From an uncultured Ruminiclostridium sp. (lineage in GTDB: Bacteria; Bacillota; Clostridia; Oscillospirales; Ruminococcaceae), in the NCBI GenBank assembly GCA_947630685.1, contig CANRII010000009.1:1-39627 (forward strand): 39,627 bases of DNA, written 5' to 3'. A program made the position numbers and the translations under genes. This document shows positions 32,040-38,947 of the stretch, piece by piece. Positions within the stretch are counted from its first letter, which is position 1, and every line of letters starts with the position of its first letter. A model generated the notes under the pieces. The model searched no databases. It was not told where the DNA came from and saw only the letters and a program-made list of their open reading frames with translations.

Positions 32040-32318
32040 TAGGCATGCGGGAGTCGAACCCAAGTCGGTTTTTACGGGCATATTTCCGCCAATACTGCGT
32101 CAACCTCGCTCGACATACGCAAGTATGCCTTCGTTCGGTTTCCTTGTCTTGACGAAAATCTGCTCCGTAAAAACTGCTTTGCACCTCACGGCGAATGAAT
32201 TTGAGGTGATTTTTGTTTCTTGAGGCGCAGGCAGGCTGGCGCCTGTCAAGCCGAAAGGGACAAAAAGAGCCCAAAGGCATCGTCGTGAGGCGTCTCGGGT
32301 TCGATTCCCGCATGCCTA
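32040..32318. mobile_element. 279-bp structured element with 22-bp tRNA-3'-end-like terminal inverted repeats
   Basis: The ends 32040-32061 and 32297-32318 are inverted copies with one mismatch in 22. Each, read outward, looks like a tRNA T-arm plus acceptor strand (GGGTTCGA, then TCCCGCATGCC). Inside, GTTTTTACGG (32068-32077) can pair with CCGTAAAAAC (32165-32174). There are hairpins CATAC-GCAA-GTATG (32114-32127, a GNRA-type loop), CACCTCA/TGAGGTG (32182-32208) and AGGCGC/GCGCCT (32223-32244). It has no credible protein. No matching 5' tRNA half is present. It is best read as a MITE-like repeat or a structured RNA cassette, and the class is unknown to me. I see no clear target-site duplication. 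Confidence 0.6.
32296..32310 (+). repeat. 15-bp direct repeat shared with the tRNA-Lys T-arm
   Basis: CGGGTTCGATTCCCG occurs here and at 31134-31148 inside tRNA-Lys, bracketing the kinase gene. It may be an attachment-like repeat or simply the shared T-arm consensus. Confidence 0.4.
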
Positions 32319-32605
32319 ATTATATCATACAATTTCACATTTTGTCCAGCTATTCTTTTGCCAACGCCGCTGTATTCCTGTCACTAAACTTTATATGACT
32401 TGTTTGCAGATTTTTTACTTGCTGCTTGGTAACCGGGCAGCGAGCTAAGATTTTAACGATTTTACCGGTTTAATTATAGCATATCCTTTTATAACTTGTC
32501 CGGTTTTTACGGCGGCTTTCTCCTCAATATTTTCCCATTAAAAGCACTAAAGTTTTACTTTGAAATCGCTTGAAAAAATTTTTACAATAAATTGTTTTTA
32601 TCCTA
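32319..32605. other. AT-rich intergenic region, no gene seen
   Basis: I find no supported reading frame. It holds a hairpin at 32418-32443 (CTTGCTGC with GCAGCGAG, inner GG/CC) without a good T-run. It also holds a possible minus-strand extended -10 (TGCTATAAT read at 32473-32481) pointing towards the structured element and kinase gene, without a convincing -35. Confidence 0.5.
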
Positions 32606-32634
32606 TTGACTTTATGGGTTTATTGTGCTAAAAT
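32606..32634 (+). promoter_or_regulatory. Promoter of the ABC exporter operon
   Basis: TTGACT (32606-32611), a 17-bp spacer and TAAAAT (32629-32634) preceded by TGC (extended -10). The 126-bp leader to the start codon holds TTTACC-TGCC-GGTAAA (32709-32724), an operator-like inverted repeat. Confidence 0.75.
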
Positions 32635-32744
32635 AGCGGGAGCTAAGATGTTTTATCAATCCCAAAAACCGCGTAAAACGTCAGTTTGAAAAGGTTTATC
32701 GGCTTAAATTTACCTGCCGGTAAACTTACAACAATGAAAGGATA

Positions 32745-32757
32745 GGGGCAAAGCCCC
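32745..32757 (+). promoter_or_regulatory. Small hairpin GGGGC-AAA-GCCCC between the ribosome site and start codon
   Basis: AAAGGAT lies at about 32737-32743 and the GTG start at 32761. The 5-bp GC hairpin fills the interval and, when folded, would bring the distant ribosome site to normal distance. It may tune translation. Confidence 0.45.
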
Positions 32758-32760
32758 CGC

Positions 32761-34533
32761 GTGCGAAAAATGTTTCAGATAAAATGGTTATGGCAGAACC
32801 TTAAAGGCTACCGTCCGCTGTACGCGGCGGCGCTCTTGCTGTCGATAATAATACAGTCGTTCTTTCTGATAGGGCCGATGATAGTCCAGCAAATAGTGGA
32901 CATATTTATTTCCTCGCCCGACGCATTACAGAATATAAATACTCAGCGCGACCTGCTTATATGGCTGTGCGCGCTGCTTATCATCTTTGTATTTGTAAGG
33001 ACGGTATTGCAGTTTATCTGCAAGATGATGTACGAAACGGTATCTCAGGGCGTATTGCAGGACGTGCGCAACAAGCTGTTTGAAAAGCTGCAAAATCAGG
33101 ATATGCACTATTTCGATACGCATACCAAGGGCGACCTTGTCACCCGTCTGACCGGCGACCTTGAGCTTATCCGTCACTCTCTCGCGTGGATAGTTATGAT
33201 GGTGGTGGAAAGCGGCTCGCTGTTCATATTCACTATAATATACTTCTTTTCCATAGATTGGCTGTTTACCGTTTGCCTGCTGGCTGTGACTCCGCTGCTG
33301 TTCATCGTTACAAGAATGTTTTCCAAACGGTCCGGACCGCGTTATGTACAGCTGCGTGAAAAGCTGTCCCGCCTTAATTCCCGCGCGCAGGAGAACATAG
33401 CGGCAAACCGCGTGGTAAAGGCTTTTGCCAGAGAGGAATACGAGAAAGAGGAGTTTGACAAATACAACCGCGAATATTGCGAATACAACCAGGAGGCGGC
33501 TATGGTATGGCTGAGATTCCAGCCATATGTAGAAATTCTGGCGCAGAGCCTGTGGGTAATACAGATGCTGGTAGGCGGTATATTCGTAATAAACGGCCGT
33601 ATCACGTTAGCGGAGTACACGGTATTTTCCGGTCTGCTGTGGACTATTTCAAATACGATAAGAAATTTAGGCATGCTGATAAACGACATGCAAAGATTTT
33701 TTGCCAGCGTGTCCAAGATAATAGAGGTATTCTACGCGCGTCCCAGTATAGTGAACGAGCATAAAAGCGCCGAAAGGCCGCGGCTGTCCGGCGATATACG
33801 CTTTGAGCACGTGTCCATGAGCTTTGACGGCAAGCAGGTGCTTAAAGATATCGACCTTGATATAAAGAACGGCGAAACGGTAGTTATCATGGGCGCTACC
33901 GGCTCCGGCAAGACGACCATGATGAACCTTATCGCGCGGTTTTACGACCCGACCGAGGGCAAAGTATACGTCGGAGGAAAGGACGTCAGGGAGTACGAGC
34001 CGGACGTGCTGCGCAGCAATATCGGAATGACTACTCAAGAGGTCTTGCTGTTCTCCGATACCATTGACGGAAACATAGCTTACGGGCGTTCCGATATGCC
34101 GTTCGAGGAGGTAAAGCAGTACGCGCACCTTGCCTCGGCGCATTTTGTGGAAACCATGCCGGAGCAGTATGAAACCATCATAGGAGAGCGCGGCGTCGGC
34201 CTTTCCGGCGGACAAAAGCAGCGTATCGCGCTTGCCAGAGCGATGGCGATACGGCCGCCGATACTGATACTTGACGATACCACCTCGGCGGTGGATATGG
34301 AGACCGAGATCGAGATACAGGACAATCTCACAAAGCTTGACTTTGAATGTACCAAGCTGATAATAGCTCAGCGTACCTCCTCCGCGCGCTATGCCGACAG
34401 GATACTCATAGTGGACGACGGCAGGATAATCGAAAACGGCACGCATGAAGAGCTGATGAAGCAAAAGGGATACTACTATGAGATATTCACCCTTCAGAAC
34501 GGCGGCGCCGACGATGAAGAGAAAGTCGTCTGA
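32761..34533 (+). CDS. ABC exporter half-transporter A (degenerate ATPase site)
   Basis: This 590-residue type IV ABC exporter subunit has six hydrophobic helices in residues ~15-310 and an ATPase domain after ~335. Walker A is GATGSGKTT (~378) and the signature LSGGQKQR is canonical. The catalytic position after Walker B is Asp instead of Glu (LILDDTTSAVD, ~503) and the switch histidine is Gln (IIAQRTSS, ~536). This matches the degenerate half of heterodimeric exporters such as BmrCD or TM287/288. The partner gene follows after 17 bp. The start is GTG 32761 (MRKMFQIKW); ATG 32770 is an alternative. A drug, lipid or peptide substrate cannot be chosen from sequence. Confidence 0.94.
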   Translation: MRKMFQIKWLWQNLKGYRPLYAAALLLSIIIQSFFLIGPMIVQQIVDIFISSPDALQNINTQRDLLIWLCALLIIFVFVRTVLQFICKMMYETVSQGVLQDVRNKLFEKLQNQDMHYFDTHTKGDLVTRLTGDLELIRHSLAWIVMMVVESGSLFIFTIIYFFSIDWLFTVCLLAVTPLLFIVTRMFSKRSGPRYVQLREKLSRLNSRAQENIAANRVVKAFAREEYEKEEFDKYNREYCEYNQEAAMVWLRFQPYVEILAQSLWVIQMLVGGIFVINGRITLAEYTVFSGLLWTISNTIRNLGMLINDMQRFFASVSKIIEVFYARPSIVNEHKSAERPRLSGDIRFEHVSMSFDGKQVLKDIDLDIKNGETVVIMGATGSGKTTMMNLIARFYDPTEGKVYVGGKDVREYEPDVLRSNIGMTTQEVLLFSDTIDGNIAYGRSDMPFEEVKQYAHLASAHFVETMPEQYETIIGERGVGLSGGQKQRIALARAMAIRPPILILDDTTSAVDMETEIEIQDNLTKLDFECTKLIIAQRTSSARYADRILIVDDGRIIENGTHEELMKQKGYYYEIFTLQNGGADDEEKVV

Positions 34534-34550
34534 TCGGGGAGGGAGATAAA

Positions 34551-36356
34551 ATGGCAAGAAATAAATATGATATAGATGAACGGCTGGAAACACCGTTCGA
34601 CTTTAAGCACTTCAAACGTGCATTGGTATATGTAAAGCGTTACCGCGCGCGTATAATAACCGCGTTGACGTTGTCGGCTATATCGGCGGTGGTAGCGCTT
34701 ATCGCTCCGCTGCTGACCAAAGAGGCGGTGGACGTGGCTATCCCGCGGGGTTTGGAAACGGGGGACATAAGCTATACCATAGTGCTGTCGGTATTGTTTT
34801 TGCTGTCGGTGGCGGTCAGCACGATACTCGGAAATATCCGCCAGAGGATAATGACAAAAGCCGGACAGCTGATGATATACGATATCAGAAAGGACCTGTT
34901 CGCGCATTTGCAGGATCTGCCGTTCCAGTATTACGACGATCGTCCGCAGGGCAAGATACTTGTCAGAGTGGTAAATTACGTCAACAACGTGTCGAATATG
35001 CTGACAAACGGCATAATAAACTTCATTCTGGAAATTTTCAACATAATCTTCGTAACGATATTCATGTTCGCGGTGGACGTAAGGCTGGCGCTGGTGATAT
35101 TTGCCGGCGTGCCGGTGTTTGTAGCCGTGATGATTATACTTAAAAACAAGCAGCGCCGCGCATGGCGTATGGAGTCCAACAAAAACTCCAACCAGACCGC
35201 GTACCTTGCGGAAAGCATAAACTGTGTGCGAGTCACCCAGAGCTTTGCGCGTGAGACCGAGAACCTAGGCATATTCCGCAGGCTTTCCACCGAGTACCGC
35301 AAGGCGTGGATGAAAGCGGTAAGGATAAATAACCTTGTCAGCTTTTCGGTGGACAATATAAAGGCGATAGTGGAATCCGCGCTGTATTTCGTGGGACTGC
35401 TGGTAATAGGATATCCCAGCATAGGACTGGGCAGCATACTTGCGATGACTAACTATTCCAACCGATTCTGGCAGCCTATAATCAATATCGCTAACCTTTA
35501 CAACAATTTCATCAACGCGGTGGCGTACCTTGAACGTATCTTTGAAACGATGGACGAACCTGTCCCGGTAAAGAATATCGAGGGCGCGACCGAGCTTCCC
35601 GAGGTAAAGGGCGCGGTGGAATTCAAAAACGTTACCTTTGCTTACGAGGAAGGCAAGAACGTATTGGAAAACCTCAGCTTTAAGGTAGAGCCGGGCGAGA
35701 GCGTCGCGCTGGTAGGACCTACCGGAGCGGGTAAGACCACGATAGTAAACCTTATCTCCCGCTTTTACAATCTTAACGGCGGAGAGATATTGCTGGACGG
35801 AAACGATATAAGCAAGGTGACGCTGCATTCGCTCCGCAGTCAGATGGGGATAATGCTGCAGGACAGCTTTATTTTCTCCGGCAGTATAGAGGATAATATC
35901 CGTTACGGAAAGTTAGACGCGACCGACGAGGAGATACGCGCGGCGGCAAAAACAGTCTGCGCCGACGAGTTTATTTCGGGACTCGATGACGGCTACAAGA
36001 CCGAAATGTACGAGGGCGGCTCTCAGCTGTCCGGCGGTCAGAGGCAGCTGGTATCCTTTGCCCGCACGCTTATTTCCGACCCGAAGATACTTATACTCGA
36101 CGAGGCGACCTCTTCAATAGACGCAAAGACCGAGCGTCTGCTGCAAAAGGGACTTAACGAAATGCTCAAAGGGCGCACCAGCTTTATCATTGCGCACCGC
36201 CTTTCTACCATAAAGAACTGCGATAAGATAATGTTCATAAACAACAAGGGCATTACCGAGGCGGGAACGCATGAGGAGCTGCTTGCCAAAAAGGGCGATT
36301 ACTATAATCTGTATATGGCGCAGCGCTTTGAAAATGAAGAAACGGTAACGGCTTGA
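34551..36356 (+). CDS. ABC exporter half-transporter B (canonical ATPase site)
   Basis: This 601-residue partner of the preceding gene product has a membrane domain (~residues 25-320) and an ATPase domain with Walker A GPTGAGKTT (~388), signature LSGGQRQL, Walker B plus catalytic Glu in LILDEATSSID (~516) and switch His in IIAHRLSTI (~549). All catalytic residues are present, so ATP hydrolysis should be carried by the site built around this subunit's Walker motifs. GGGAGGGAG lies 4-6 bases before the ATG. The two genes are clearly one operon. No regulator gene adjoins them. Confidence 0.95.
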   Translation: MARNKYDIDERLETPFDFKHFKRALVYVKRYRARIITALTLSAISAVVALIAPLLTKEAVDVAIPRGLETGDISYTIVLSVLFLLSVAVSTILGNIRQRIMTKAGQLMIYDIRKDLFAHLQDLPFQYYDDRPQGKILVRVVNYVNNVSNMLTNGIINFILEIFNIIFVTIFMFAVDVRLALVIFAGVPVFVAVMIILKNKQRRAWRMESNKNSNQTAYLAESINCVRVTQSFARETENLGIFRRLSTEYRKAWMKAVRINNLVSFSVDNIKAIVESALYFVGLLVIGYPSIGLGSILAMTNYSNRFWQPIINIANLYNNFINAVAYLERIFETMDEPVPVKNIEGATELPEVKGAVEFKNVTFAYEEGKNVLENLSFKVEPGESVALVGPTGAGKTTIVNLISRFYNLNGGEILLDGNDISKVTLHSLRSQMGIMLQDSFIFSGSIEDNIRYGKLDATDEEIRAAAKTVCADEFISGLDDGYKTEMYEGGSQLSGGQRQLVSFARTLISDPKILILDEATSSIDAKTERLLQKGLNEMLKGRTSFIIAHRLSTIKNCDKIMFINNKGITEAGTHEELLAKKGDYYNLYMAQRFENEETVTA

Positions 36357-36411
36357 CGGGTCTGCGCCGCTCCTTTCGGTATCACATACGATTGTTTTTA
36401 GTAATATAGTA

Positions 36412-36440
36412 TTGAAATTTGCTCAAAAATGTGTTATTAT
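36412..36440 (+). promoter_or_regulatory. Promoter of the VanY-type carboxypeptidase gene
   Basis: TTGAAA (36412-36417), a 17-bp spacer and TATTAT (36435-36440) preceded by TGT (extended -10), 56 bp before the start codon. Confidence 0.75.
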
Positions 36441-36496
36441 GTAAATTAAGCGCCGATAAGGTGCGAATTTTTCCTAAACTACGAAAGGAGCAGAAC

Positions 36497-38137
36497 ATGA
36501 ACACTAATTTTCCCAACACTAAGCAGACGCAAGATATTGATTTGACAGCTCTGTTCAGTAAGGAAGGACGGCGAAGTGCGGAAATGGAGGATGAGCTTTC
36601 CGGACTTAGCTATGACACAGGCAATGAGGACGAAGCAAACGAGGAGGACGTGGACGTTGACGCGCAGCGCAAAAAGCGAAACCGCTTTATAGGCAACATA
36701 CTTATCTACAGCGGTATAGCGATATTTGTCGCGATGTGTATAGTCACCGGCGTGCTGCTGTTCATGGGGCAGAACGGAGAGCCGATAAAGGCGCTGCGCT
36801 TTGAGGAGAAGGAAGTTACGGTACGGGCAGGTCATTCCGTAAAGCTGAACGTGCTGACCGAACCCGGCAGCGTCGAGTATGCGATAAGCTATTCGGTATC
36901 CGACGAGAATATAGCCGAGATAGGCACGGACGGCACTCTTAAAGGAATAAAAGCGGGAGAAGCGACCGTTACCGCAAAAAGTGGGAACGTTTCTTCCGAA
37001 TGTACCGTAACGGTAGAGCGCGACAGCATTTCGGCATTTGAGATATCCGAAAGCGAGCTGAATATGAAAACCGGCGACGAAAAGGAGATAAAGCTCACTT
37101 GTACGCCTTCGGACGCGGCGGATAAAAATATAGAATGGAAAAGCAGCGACGACAGCGTCATAAAGGTATCTGACGGCAAAATTACCGCCGCGGGCAGCGG
37201 AGAGGCTGTAGTTACCGTCAGCGATACGGTGACCGGTATAAAGCGCGAAATAAAGGTTACAGTTACCGACCCGGAACAGGCGGAGAGCATTACCTTTAAC
37301 GAAGAGAGCATAACGCTTAACGTCGGCGACTCTTACGAGACCGAGCTCACCTACGACCCGGATACGACCGAGGCGAAATATTCGGTATTCTACACCTCCG
37401 ACCAGACTATAGCGTCGGTGGACGAATACGGCACGATAACCGCCAACGACGTCGGAGAATGTACCATAACCGCGGTGTATTATTACGATGATTCGGTAAC
37501 TGCAGAGCTTAAAGTTACGGTCATAGACCCGCTGGTACTCACTACGCCGCCGGAGACCGCACCGCCCGAGACCGCTCCGCCGGTGCAGCAGCCGTCCGGC
37601 AGCGGCATAGAAACGATAAACGGCATAACCTACGTAAACGGTATAATGATAGCCAACAAGACCTATTCTTTGCCGGCGGATTACGATCCCGGCGTACAGG
37701 ACGACGCGATAAACGCGTTTTACGAGATGCAGGCGGCCGCTTATGAGGACGGGATAAGTCTTTATATAGTGTCAGGCTACCGCTCTTACGATACTCAGTA
37801 TTATATCTACTGGGATTATGTTGCATCTGACGGTCAGGCGGAGGCGGATCGTTACTCCGCAAGACCCGGACACTCCGAGCATCAGACGGGCTATGCGTTC
37901 GACCTTAATTCGCTGGATCAGAGCTTCGGCGATACGCCGGAGGGTATCTGGCTAAAGGAAAACTGCTATAAGTACGGCTTTATTATCCGTTATCCCAAGG
38001 AAAAGGAATCCGTCACCGGATATATGTATGAGCCGTGGCACGTCCGCTATCTCGGAAAGGATATCGCGACAAGCGTATATAACAGCGGCTTATGCTTAGA
38101 GGAATATCTCGGTATAACCTCAAAATATCAGGAATAA
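36497..38137 (+). CDS. Membrane-anchored D,D-carboxypeptidase (VanY family) with three Ig-like (Big2) domains
   Basis: This 546-residue protein has an acidic cytosolic N-terminus, one membrane helix (~64-90), and three consecutive bacterial Ig-like domains (~98-173, 178-256 and 262-342; each has a V/I-x-L-x2-G start and an I/V-T-A/V strand end). A Thr/Pro linker (~349-366) precedes the VanY peptidase domain. Zinc ligands are His462 and Asp469 in SEHQTGYAFD and His515 in EPWHVRY, and SGYRS (426-430) is conserved. It should trim D-Ala from peptidoglycan stems outside the membrane. ATG 36497 is chosen because AAAGGAG lies 6 bases upstream; longer in-frame starts lack a site. A role in vancomycin resistance is not implied. 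Confidence 0.93.
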   Translation: MNTNFPNTKQTQDIDLTALFSKEGRRSAEMEDELSGLSYDTGNEDEANEEDVDVDAQRKKRNRFIGNILIYSGIAIFVAMCIVTGVLLFMGQNGEPIKALRFEEKEVTVRAGHSVKLNVLTEPGSVEYAISYSVSDENIAEIGTDGTLKGIKAGEATVTAKSGNVSSECTVTVERDSISAFEISESELNMKTGDEKEIKLTCTPSDAADKNIEWKSSDDSVIKVSDGKITAAGSGEAVVTVSDTVTGIKREIKVTVTDPEQAESITFNEESITLNVGDSYETELTYDPDTTEAKYSVFYTSDQTIASVDEYGTITANDVGECTITAVYYYDDSVTAELKVTVIDPLVLTTPPETAPPETAPPVQQPSGSGIETINGITYVNGIMIANKTYSLPADYDPGVQDDAINAFYEMQAAAYEDGISLYIVSGYRSYDTQYYIYWDYVASDGQAEADRYSARPGHSEHQTGYAFDLNSLDQSFGDTPEGIWLKENCYKYGFIIRYPKEKESVTGYMYEPWHVRYLGKDIATSVYNSGLCLEEYLGITSKYQE

Positions 38138-38143
38138 TAAAAA

Positions 38144-38174
38144 TTTACCGCCGTCCTTTTGGGCGGCGGTAAGT
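38144..38174 (-). terminator. Terminator of the zinc-ribbon membrane protein gene
   Basis: TTACCGCCG (38145-38153) pairs with CGGCGGTAA (38164-38172). On the minus strand it is followed by a T-run (ATTTTTATTATT). The plus-strand tail is less T-rich, so it mainly serves the minus gene but may also slow transcription from the carboxypeptidase gene. Confidence 0.85.
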
Positions 38175-38186
38175 GAATATAATGTT

Positions 38187-38807
38187 TTATTTGTCTATCG
38201 TTATTTTGAGGCGTCCGATTATCGGAAGATTCTTTGCAGCGCCCTTTGACGCGTTTATTATTCCGACAACTCCGATAAATACGGGTATTCCCATTACGAT
38301 TATGTGTATCAGCCATGCGAAGATAGTGCTTACAACGTACTGATTGTACCACGGGTTGTAAAATACGCCGAACAAAAGCGACGCCAGCGTTGCGTCAAAT
38401 ATATGCAATATAATTGCAGTCAGCAGCAGAGTAACGCTCTGTGTTGCGTGATGGCGCAGGAAAGCGGAATTTTTCGCCATGATTATCGGTACTATCATAA
38501 CCGCGCCCGCGATTATTACGCAAAGTAAATTGTCTATGAACCACGACAGCAGAATGTAAGCGAGCGCCGCGCAGTATCCGAGTATCGCTATAACCTTGTT
38601 CGCCTGTATATCCGCCGCTTCACACTGATCGGTGTAATCTTTGGTATCCATCAGCTTAGTGAAAAAATTAGGCGTACGCGGTATAGGCTTAACAACGGGC
38701 GGTATCGGCTGAGCGGGATTTGAAAGCGCGCTTAAGTCGTTTCCGCATTTTCCGCAGAATTTTACGCCCTCGGTGTATTCCGCTCCGCATTTAGGACAAA
38801 ATGCCAT
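38187..38807 (-). CDS. Zinc-ribbon membrane protein of unknown function
   Basis: This 206-residue protein starts with a zinc ribbon (CPKCGAEYTEGVKFCGKCG, residues 4-22), then a Pro-rich linker. A helical region follows, and then about four hydrophobic helices: ILGYCAALAYILLSWF, LLCVIIAGAVMIVPIIM, VTLLLTAIILHIF and IFAWLIHIIVMGIPVFIGVVG. The membrane part resembles the small DUF4870-like group (AFLRHHATQSV is typical). ATG 38807 is chosen because GGAGG lies about 7 bases upstream. An in-frame extension of 14 residues to 38849 would cover that site. It has its own consensus promoter. Function is unknown. Confidence 0.85.
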   Translation of the reverse strand: MAFCPKCGAEYTEGVKFCGKCGNDLSALSNPAQPIPPVVKPIPRTPNFFTKLMDTKDYTDQCEAADIQANKVIAILGYCAALAYILLSWFIDNLLCVIIAGAVMIVPIIMAKNSAFLRHHATQSVTLLLTAIILHIFDATLASLLFGVFYNPWYNQYVVSTIFAWLIHIIVMGIPVFIGVVGIINASKGAAKNLPIIGRLKITIDK

Positions 38808-38870
38808 GATATATTCCTCCATTAAGATAAAATGTTTAAGGCTCCTCAAAAGGGGCTCCCTTTGAACTTA

Positions 38871-38899
38871 ATTATACACTTAAAAAATTTTCATGTCAA
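38871..38899 (-). promoter_or_regulatory. Consensus promoter of the zinc-ribbon membrane protein gene
   Basis: On the minus strand TTGACA (38894-38899), a 17-bp spacer and TATAAT (38871-38876), exact consensus. A small hairpin (TCAAA-A-GGG / CCCTTTGA, 38846-38865) lies in the leader. Confidence 0.9.
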
Positions 38900-38947
38900 T
38901 AGTTTTAACGGGGTAAAAAAGATAAAATAACTAAAGAAGGAGAAGAT

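Noticed and set aside
32032-32313. 93-codon minus-strand reading frame across the inverted-repeat element
   Set aside because: It lies wholly within the folded repeat, has no ribosome site, and its C-terminus is just the translated tRNA-like end. The same is true of the overlapping plus-strand frame 32213-32398.
32243-32316. A full tRNA gene ending at 32316 on the plus strand
   Set aside because: The T-arm/acceptor-like 3' part is there, but no complementary 5' acceptor strand, D-arm or anticodon stem can be built upstream, and the T-stem has only about four pairs.
36497-38137. Vancomycin resistance gene
   Set aside because: A VanY-type fold alone is an ordinary D,D-carboxypeptidase. No vanH/A/X or vanRS-like genes are near.
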